Below are positions 56,891-64,000 of a stretch of 64,000 nucleotides of DNA, piece after piece (the stretch's first letter is position 1; every line of letters begins with the position of its first letter). The notes under the pieces were generated by a model, which was not told the origin of the DNA, ran no database searches, and saw nothing but the letters and a program-made list of their open reading frames with translations. The DNA comes from Xanthostigma xanthostigma (lineage: Eukaryota > Arthropoda > Insecta > Raphidioptera > Raphidiidae), in NCBI GenBank assembly GCA_963575645.1, contig OY754466.1:18640001-18704000 (forward strand), read 5' to 3'. The position numbers and the translations under genes are program-made.

Positions 56891-57936
56891 TTATCAACAC
56901 TGTAGTTCCCGATGTCACTAATAATTTTATAGCTATACTAGCACTGCACTTGTTATAAAAGTTCAAAGATACATTACGAACATATTCTTTTATTAACTGT
57001 ATGTTAAGTAAGTAGATTATGGAGAAGTTTTTGATTAAGTAAAAGTATAAAATACTGCAATCGACCATTTTAACTGAAACACCGAATGACGTCACGCCTA
57101 TGTAAGTAAATCAAAAACAATACCTAAGTATAAGAAGTAAATATAATCACCGTGTCGTTTGAATTTTTGTTGCGATCATTCACTTCTGCAACATTTAATT
57201 AGTTGGTTTGTTGTTTATTCGTGGTTTTGTGATACTTTATAACACTTATGTCATATAGGTTACTTTTGAGAGTAGTTAACTTGCAGCTAAAGAAAGCCAT
57301 ACTATTTTTACCACTATAAGTACCTACTTTTAAGAAAATATTTAATATAGGTGAATCATATCATTAAGTATATTTACATACCTATATCAACGAAATACCT
57401 CTACACCACATCTCTACACCCATAAATACATCTTATGTCATTTGTCACTTAGGTGTGACGCCACGAGGAGGCGTTAACAAATTACGTGAGGAGGGGGGAG
57501 AGGGGGGTCTCGGCAAATATCACTTAGTTTTTTTTCTGCAAGAAACAGTGTAAAATTGCGAGAAAACGGGGTTATAACTTATAAGTAAAATTAAGTTGAA
57601 TAAAAAGAATTAAGCAATTTATGTTTTTTTTTAAATAAATCCAACGCAATCAAGCACAGATTAAAGTGTCATGGCGTCCGCTTGTGATACCATGTCTAAG
57701 TGATTTTTCAGCTATAAATTAAATTAATCTGTCGTCATGAAGGTACGTTTGATTTTCATACTTTTACTGTAGAAATGGTACTAGCACGACTACGTTCTCA
57801 GTTGTTTTGTCTTACTTTTCGCACTAGTGCGAAATGGATTATTTTACTACCGCTATACAAGCATGAAAAGCAGATACCTAAGTATTTTATAGGCAGTCGT
57901 GCATAAACGAAATTTTGATAGGAAAGAAGTTTTACC
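56891..57936. other. Spacer, no gene seen
   Basis: The minus frame 56814-57095 overlaps the MITE end and has no motif. 57460-57530 holds 'gacgccacgaggaggcgtta' and a G-rich run, a phrase that looks like a dispersed repeat end. Confidence 0.4.
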
Positions 57937-58434
57937 ATTCCAACCCACACGTGGGGAATGGTACTATAGTTTAGGTCAAAAATCACTTTTCAAAAATTTT
58001 ACAATATCTTTCCGTTTTGAAGTCCCCTGAATACAAAAAACATATTTTTGGAAAATCTCTGTACGTCTGTCAGTCTGTGAACACGATACAGGTCAAACGG
58101 ATGAGCTGATCGAAACCAAATTTTGGGAGGATGTTTGGTATGCAAATATGAAGAGCCCTATTGTTTTTGGGGAAAATCGGCGCATGCGCAGAAGAGATAT
58201 TTTCTATAACGTTGTTTTTTATATAATAATGGTATACTTTTCATAACGGATTATTATTTTATTTATTTTTTCAAGAAAGTTTCGTTAAAAAAATTTTTTT
58301 CTTAACTTTATAGTTTCGGAAATATTTTGAAAATAAAAAATACTAGCCGTTACCCGCGTCACCTCACGCGATATAAGATATTGTATTTTCTGTATTTTAA
58401 TCAAATGTCAACATTTTTGAAGTTGGAATGGTCC
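57937..58434 (+). mobile_element. 'CCATTCCAAC' TIR repeat family, intact copy
   Basis: CCATTCCAAC at 57937 and GTTGGAATGG at about 58425-58434. The order of landmarks is the inverse of the 23786 copy ('gaaaatcggcgcatgcgcag', 'tcaagaaagtttcgttaaaa', 'gcgtcacctcacgcgatat'). No ORF is conserved. Confidence 0.72.
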
Positions 58435-58596
58435 CGTCGCCCAATTGGCTGGAATTTTTTTATTAATCTTAAAATAGTTTTAAAAATGTAATTACTTATT
58501 ACAAGTAGTAGTTTTGTAGTACATATATTTAAAATTTTTACGTTACAAATACAACTTCATTTTTTATACGACTTAAAAATAGTATATTACACATCT

Positions 58597-58803
58597 TAGG
58601 GAAGTAAAGTAAGAAATGTCTGAGATCACATATAATTGTTGGCCGAGGCGAAGCCGAGGTCAACAAAGATGTGATTTTAGGCTTTCTTACTTTACTTCCC
58701 GTGGTGTGTATACTATTTTTTTGCTCGACGTAGGCAGGAAGAGGCAACTTCGTTTAGCGCAGCGGGACGAAAGTTGACGCTTTCTGCCCGTCGAGCAAAA
58801 AAA
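58597..58803. repeat. Two adjacent palindromes
   Basis: The first has 'gggaagtaaagtaagaaatg' and 'tcttactttacttccc' as arms around 'tggccgaggcgaagccgagg'. The second has 'ttttttgctcgacgtaggca' and 'ctttctgcccgtcgagcaaa' as arms around 'ttcgtttagcgcagcgggac'. Together they cover about 200 bp. They resemble paired MITE ends. Confidence 0.75.
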
Positions 58804-60280
58804 GCAATTTATGCATTTTACACGAATGTTTTTAACTTGCTTACCTATCTACTTTCTTACATTAGTATACTGTTCTGCGCGACGTAAAACAGCAATTTTT
58901 TGAAAACTCTTTTTAATTAATCTTGACTTTATAAATATTTAAATAGTTTCGGGAAAGAAAACTATTTTATATCCCAACTGCCTGATGATGTCGATTGGTT
59001 CCTGAGAAACGCCGTTCCCTGCAGTTCTCTGCGGACTAAAAGCAGTTGAAGTACCGTAACCCTGACATGCAATTACACATAATAAAAAATCGTTGAATAT
59101 AAAGTATGTTCACTTATTTCGTTTACGAAATAACTTTTCTTTATATCTGCGGTTGCGAGGCCAAGTGGGCTATGTCATTTTATGAGAAAATAAAATGAAT
59201 GGTAACAGCGCGTTCGTGAGAGCGCTACACTAAATACAGAATATCTCTAATAAGTATCGAAACATGTGTTCTTAGATTATTTTACCAATAGTAATAATAG
59301 CTACTAGCCTAGTCGGCGAGGAAGTAAAAACATTAAAAAGTGCATTATTCGGGCACAGGCGAGATTATTGATGGAATCGCTTCGTTTTAGGGTGTAGTTC
59401 AACCCCCTAAGTTTGCTTACAAATTGTTGGTGTGCTTGATTTTATAATTGACAATTAGTGACGAAAATAGTGCTTTTTTCTCTATTTCCTTTAATATCTC
59501 CGTTCCTCTTGACTTTTAGTATGGCATATGCATTGAGAAAGTTGTTCCTTATGAAATTTCCTAAAAAATGAGCACTGACAGAGGTCGCTAAGTGCAATTG
59601 TTAACTTGCAAATAGCCCCGAAAGTTAAAAAAACACGTTTTTTTCACTATTTTTTTACTAAAAAATGACCGCACATAGATGGCTGAAAATTCTCAAAAAT
59701 GATGTCTATGTTGACAACGTGCATGAATAATTTTAGCATCATCGGTCAATTATTTCTCGAGTAATTAACGATCACTTTTTTTTGATTCCTTAATTGCAAA
59801 TTGCGCCATTTTTTTCACAAACGGGTTTCGCTGGTCGGACCAAGCCAGAAAAATCACAAATCCATTCAACTTTAGTATCCCGTTGGAATTTTTGAAAAAA
59901 ATTAATTCTAACCGATTTTATAACGATTTCTTTAGCGATACAAACGTATAAAACTATATAACTTTGGTGACTTGATATTCACAAAGGATAACGTATCAAT
60001 TTTACCTAAAATGAAAAAATACAATTAATTTTAATAGCTTGTTCATTTTTTGCGGGCTATCAAAGTATCTGGAGTGCAATAAAAAGTTCGAATAACTTTT
60101 TGATTTCAATGAAGACTTGAAGCACCGTCGCGTCGGCGGTGTGCAAATGTACACCAAAATCTCGCACTTCACCAGTTTTTGTAAATCAAATGACCACCCA
60201 CGGGCTTTGCTAAAAATCGACGTCCCTGCTGCTAACGCCGGGTAAATGTGGCTAATAAAATGTAAATTTATTGATTAAAG
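58804..60280. other. AT-rich spacer, no gene seen
   Basis: No ORF over 60 codons occurs here on either strand. 59440-59900 contains 'aatatctccgttcctcttga' and 'tttctcgagtaattaacgat', with no feature I can name. Confidence 0.45.
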
Positions 60281-60282
60281 TA

Positions 60283-61281
60283 CAGTGTAAACTCTTTATA
60301 ACGAAGCTCAAGGGACCGAGCATTTTTTATCGTTATAGAGAGTTACCGTTATATGGAGTGAAGAAAGAAAAACAACCAAATTAACAATAATCTTCAATGT
60401 TCTGTATAATCTCTTTATAACGAATTTTAAGGGACCGAACATTTTTTTCGTTATAAAGAATTTTCGTTATATGGAGGGAAGAAAGAAAAATAACCAATTT
60501 TCACAAAATTAATTTATTCCAAACACATATACTAACACATATATCTATAGTTTGGCGTCATCAAGTGCTTGTTGAATAGATGGTGATGGTTCAGAATAGA
60601 GATGCCACGAATATTCGGCTACTATTCGGTATTCGGCCTATTCGGCTACTTTTTTTAATATTCGGTATTCGGCCGAATGTTGCGTACTATTCGGCCGAAT
60701 ACCGAATATCAAATCATGGGGAAAAACGCACATATAACTCAAAAATATGCGATTTTTTCTTAAATAGTATTATTTTGTAAAACTTTTAGTGACCAAACAG
60801 TGATATTTTTTAGTAATAAGGACTATTAATAACACAATTTGATGTAACAATGAACAAATAATGCGTGTCGTGACACGGTCTAGTTGCGCAAATGAAACAA
60901 ATACGCCCGCAGCGTTGCTACCGCACGCTCCGTAATGGGACAAGTCGTAACCTGTCACCCGCGAAATGTACAAATAATAAGCCGAACATTCGGCCGCCGA
61001 ATATTCGGCGCTTCGGCCGAGAACATGACCGAATATTCGGTATTCGGTATTCGGCAAAATCACTATTCGTGGCATCACTAGTTCAGAATGGTCCTCTTTA
61101 TGTCTGTAAACATTTGCTGACGCCTAAATATGAATATATTTCTTCGTAATAGAGAATGGCTGTTGCGTTATAAAGAGGGTATTAATGTATAGGTTTTAAG
61201 GTAAACCAACCAAATCGTAAAAATTCGACGTTATAGGGAGTTTTTCGTTATAACGAAGGACGTTATAAAGAGTTTACACTG
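60283..61281 (-). mobile_element. Tigger-like TIR element, split by a hAT MITE
   Basis: CAGTGTAAACTCTTTATAAC at 60283 and its complement ending 61281, both beside TA (60281-60282 and 61282-61283). It is the opposite-orientation sister of 9710-10204. It retains the same transposase tail (60540-60596 on the minus strand, SIQQALDDAK). Without the nested hAT element it is about 507 bp. Confidence 0.85.
60597..61080 (+). mobile_element. hAT-type MITE with exact 8-bp duplication
   Basis: TAGAGATGCCACGAATA and (complement) TAGTGATGCCACGAATA form the TIR. The duplication gttcagaa is exact at 60589-60596 and 61081-61088. It is 484 bp, with 'attcggtattcggccgaat'-rich subterminal sequence. It interrupts the Tigger-like element after the transposase-tail segment. 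Confidence 0.93.
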
Positions 61282-61966
61282 TATATCGAAAAAATTGACA
61301 TAAATTCGACATAAACGATTTTGTCTTGAGACCGTGGAAATGTTGAAAGAATACGAATGTTCACAAAACAAAATTGGTATATTTGCATAATATTTGAAAG
61401 TTATTCTGAGTTGTTTTTAATGTAGATATGTATTCTGGGATTGCTTCAGGGGATCGCTTACAAACTTTTATAGCTAGCCTTATCTGTGCTTGAATCGTGA
61501 AAGCAGATAAAATTTCGAACTTAGTATCTAGTATCTACAACAATGATTGATGTACAAATGTTACAATAAAACATTTGTATTGAAATCAATCATTGTTGTA
61601 GATACTGAGTTAAATCGAAGTTTTGTAACAGTGTTTCTTAATTAATATGTATTGTTGTTTTTTTTTTATTGTTTGTAAGAATTTGAATAAGTAAGTAATA
61701 AGTACTTAATTAATTAATAATTTATTTTTTAGAACTAGCCATGATACCATCTTTCGGAATTTGTATAGTCAATATCTATTTTATCAGTAGAAGAGCTCAT
61801 GTATAAACTCAAACCATTAGTTGACGTTTGTGTAGTTGACTTTAAGTATCATAGATGGAAACATATAAACTCGATTGGCATTCGAAAAGCTGTCGCGTTC
61901 CTCCTATATCTATGCGTTGATCGCTGTCAAAAAGAAAATAACCTCAAAAAATTAATAAGCACAAAA
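61282..61966. other. Upstream region of the ANAPC15 gene
   Basis: A perfect-looking short hairpin occurs at about 61529-61605 ('tctacaacaatgattgatgt' and its inverse 'caatcattgttgtaga'). No TATA box or initiator was assigned with confidence. An in-frame open stretch extends upstream of the chosen start (61769-61966). An acceptor-like 'ctattttatcag' at 61787 might begin the exon. Confidence 0.4.
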
Positions 61967-62705
61967 ATGTCTTTTATATCTATACCAATGTTTCCTTCTT
62001 TGAAACCAAAACCAGTTGATACGTTATGGTTTAGTGTTGATTCTCCGATAGATGAAGAAAATGATATTTCACTCTTGGAACAGGAACATCAAACTAACGT
62101 AAGTTTATAAAGTTTCACATCATTGAAGTTTTTACATGTGCAAAAATAACTTACAAACGTATTGCATATTCTCCTTCGCAGGTAGACACAATTGCACAAA
62201 GACATCATGATATGGTACCATTAGGAAAAACGTTTTCAGAGGTAATATTTGCATAAAAGATTCTATGAAAATTTATTAGATCTACAAACTTATTTCATAT
62301 ATAAAAATATATACTTACGCAAAGTAGATTAGTGCTGTTAGAACTTAAAACTGCTGAACTGATCTATAGTCAGTAATACATAACTGAAGGATTTGGGTTA
62401 GAGAATTGAGTATTAATTTTCTTTGTTGTACGTTCCCTCAGTATTATTTTTTTTTTTCAGTTTGAAATATTCGAAAATTGAATGACCCGATTATTGATAT
62501 AATTTATTAAATGGTGAAGTATTTGTAGGATCTCAACGATACCGACGATGATGAGGAAGACGATGATAATGACGATGATGATGATACGGACAGCAGGGAT
62601 GAAGAAGACGAAGAGGATCTCGATATGGAAATATCGTATGATCGCAATTCACCTGTTGATGTTAACATAAGGATGGTTCAAGGTCCTGGCCATGGAGTTC
62701 GATGA
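61967..62705 (+). CDS. ANAPC15: Anaphase-promoting complex subunit 15 (three exons)
   Basis: The exons are 61967-62098, 62182-62241 and 62529-62705, all phase 0 with GT-AG introns; the stop TGA is 62703-62705. The 122-residue product is close to the family's ~121. Residues 8-25 read MFPSLKPKPVDTLWFSVD, followed by EENDISLLEQEHQ (30-42), IAQ, MVPLGKTFSE (55-64) and an Asp/Glu-rich tail (65-97). This is the order of the human protein (FPSL...TLWF, EQxHQ, LVPIGK, acidic tail). The start at 61967 has a good 'caaaaATGt' context; an upstream ATG at 61799 would add 56 unrelated residues. The subunit belongs to the APC/C ubiquitin ligase and promotes Cdc20 turnover and mitotic-checkpoint-complex release. 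I see no truncation. Confidence 0.9.
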
Positions 62706-63015
62706 GTGTTTATTATTTGTAAACGCATAGTACATTTTGATAATGTTTTTCTCGGCATTTGATAGGTGATGGTTAAAAATGAGTTTCAGTTTTTTTAACG
62801 GGATTCTATTGTTTCGACAAAAGAAAGAAATGCTATTTTTGTTTAATTTAAATTCGTCACTTATAACCACTGTTGTCGAGCGTGTGTAATTTAATTTGAG
62901 TAAAATACATTGTCGAAATCTAAGTACTGTTAGAATCCATAAAATACATTAATTGTAATTGCATTTTTTCATAAAATATTTATTGTACTTTTAAATTAAA
63001 ACTGTTTGAAATAAA
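62706..63015 (+). other. ANAPC15 3' UTR and poly(A) signal
   Basis: The stop is followed by about 300 bp of AT-rich UTR. AATAAA lies at 63010-63015 ('gaaataaattcaatttg'), with GT/T-rich sequence downstream. Transcript end by inference. Confidence 0.6.
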
Positions 63016-64000
63016 TTCAATTTGTTCAGAAATATTTGAAAAGGCTGTATTTACGTTTTAAAGATCGGACCATATCAAAATTTTTTTAGAGGATTTTAAC
63101 AGCAAATAAAATAAGTAATTTATCATCTTTGGCAGAACTAAAGTTTAATTTCTTTTTATTCTGTAGAAAATATGAAACAAAATTCAACGATCAAAAACGG
63201 GCAATATATTTATTTTAAATGAAAGATGTCAAAGTAGAAAGTATTATATTTATTAAAAAATAAAAATATAATAATGTTATCTTTTTTGTACGTTTTTTTT
63301 TTGCATAAAAGTGTTCATAAAAAAATAAAAATAATTTCCGACTTGACCAGAGAACATACACTTTTGACGTATCAGAGAACGTTTGCTATCTTTCTCGCTA
63401 CCATGGAATCGATCGCTATTTAAAGTGGGATGGCGCGATGTGTTCAAGTCAAATTTACGAATGTAATCGCAGTGTCCCCCATGTGATCAATTTGTTAGCA
63501 AGTGAAAGGTTTTTTATTTTACTGTCATTTTAAGTGAAACAGTGATTGTGTACGGAGTTTAACAAATTATTTTCGAACAAATATTAAACTTAATGCATTT
63601 CATTTATTTGTTGTCTGTGTAAAAGTGTTCTTTCAAAAATTTAACCTAAAAGAAAACAATATTTTGGAAGGTCAGTGTTCAGTTATTATTTTTCTATAAG
63701 AATAAAATAGTTATTAACAATCGATAGTACAAAACGACACGTTTGTTTTTTTTTAATTATAAATCACATCATCGAAGTGTTTATTAATTACGTATTATGT
63801 AACCAATTTTTGTCAGCTGTGCTTTTCCTATCTGCCATACAATTTTGACACATCGATTTTGACAATACGAATTGGAAACTTTTTTTCTAAAGTGTTTTAT
63901 TAGTTTTCAGTGTAGCTTTCTAATGATCTACAAAAGATAATGTTACGAAATAACTGAGCCGATGTAAATATAATACATCTATGTATAAAAAGCAAAATAG
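63016..64000. promoter_or_regulatory. Downstream intergenic DNA with a candidate promoter
   Basis: 63350-63560 is less AT-rich and non-repetitive ('gcgatgtgttcaagtcaaat', 'gtaatcgcagtgtcccccat') and has a possible exon edge 'agcaagtgaaagg|tttttt'. Its style suits a 5' UTR of another plus-strand gene beyond the window. No ORF is seen. Weak evidence. Confidence 0.25.

Noticed and set aside
61799-61966. Upstream ATG as the ANAPC15 start
   Set aside because: The first 56 codons have no match to the family, while starting at 61967 gives the expected length and a better initiation context.

Overview
The window is AT-rich animal DNA without operons or ribosome binding sites. It looks like a lepidopteran (moth or butterfly) chromosome. 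Pointers are several dispersed sequences that I recognise as common in moth and butterfly genomes: the 'agggtttcgtacctcag' and 'gagtctgactcgcacacgaa' repeat cores, the 'accgattttgacgagacttt' element, and dense TA-, TTAA- and 8-bp-duplicating MITEs. The species cannot be named from the sequence.

Only two genuine host genes are supported. (1) A BarH-related homeobox gene lies on the minus strand. Exon 44878-44476 carries homeodomain residues 1-53. It joins over a 2.95 kb intron to the terminal exon 41524-41275, which completes the homeodomain and carries an 82-residue tail. The 5' exon(s) were not found. The combination T47/Y49/Q50 and the intron inside codon 53 fit the Bari/CG11085 type. (2) A complete, compact ANAPC15 (anaphase-promoting complex subunit 15) gene lies on the plus strand at 61967-62705. 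It has three phase-0 exons encoding 122 residues, close to the family's usual ~120. A poly(A) signal follows at 63010.

Nearly everything else is a nested transposon landscape. From 1 to 12 kb there are hAT-type MITEs with 8-bp duplications, foldback elements, tandem duplications, and a TIR element split by a Helitron that carries a 73-nt tRNA-Lys-like module. From 12 to 14 kb there is a Helitron-like element with a seven-copy 92-bp minisatellite. From 14 to 34 kb there are more hAT MITEs, two further tRNA-bearing Helitrons, LTR-like and TTAA-type elements, a foldback that cuts a TIR repeat in two, and a CpG-rich PIF/Harbinger-type MITE. From 34 to 38 kb there is a Tigger-like element beside an inverted partial copy, and two palindromic elements whose cores lie in opposite orientation. 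The homeobox intron (41.5-44.5 kb) holds an LTR-like repeat and a decayed non-LTR reverse transcriptase. From 45 to 61 kb there are mariner-like, hAT, Helitron and Tigger-like MITEs, including a hAT element precisely inserted in a Tigger-like one. The last 2.5 kb is the cleanest gene-bearing DNA.

The most unusual observations are the Helitron subfamily with a built-in tRNA-Lys/pol III promoter module in three copies, the inverted-core palindromes, and the many insertion histories that can be read from exact target-site duplications. All calls come from reading the sequence by eye. Transposon superfamily names rest on termini and target-site duplications and should be treated as such.
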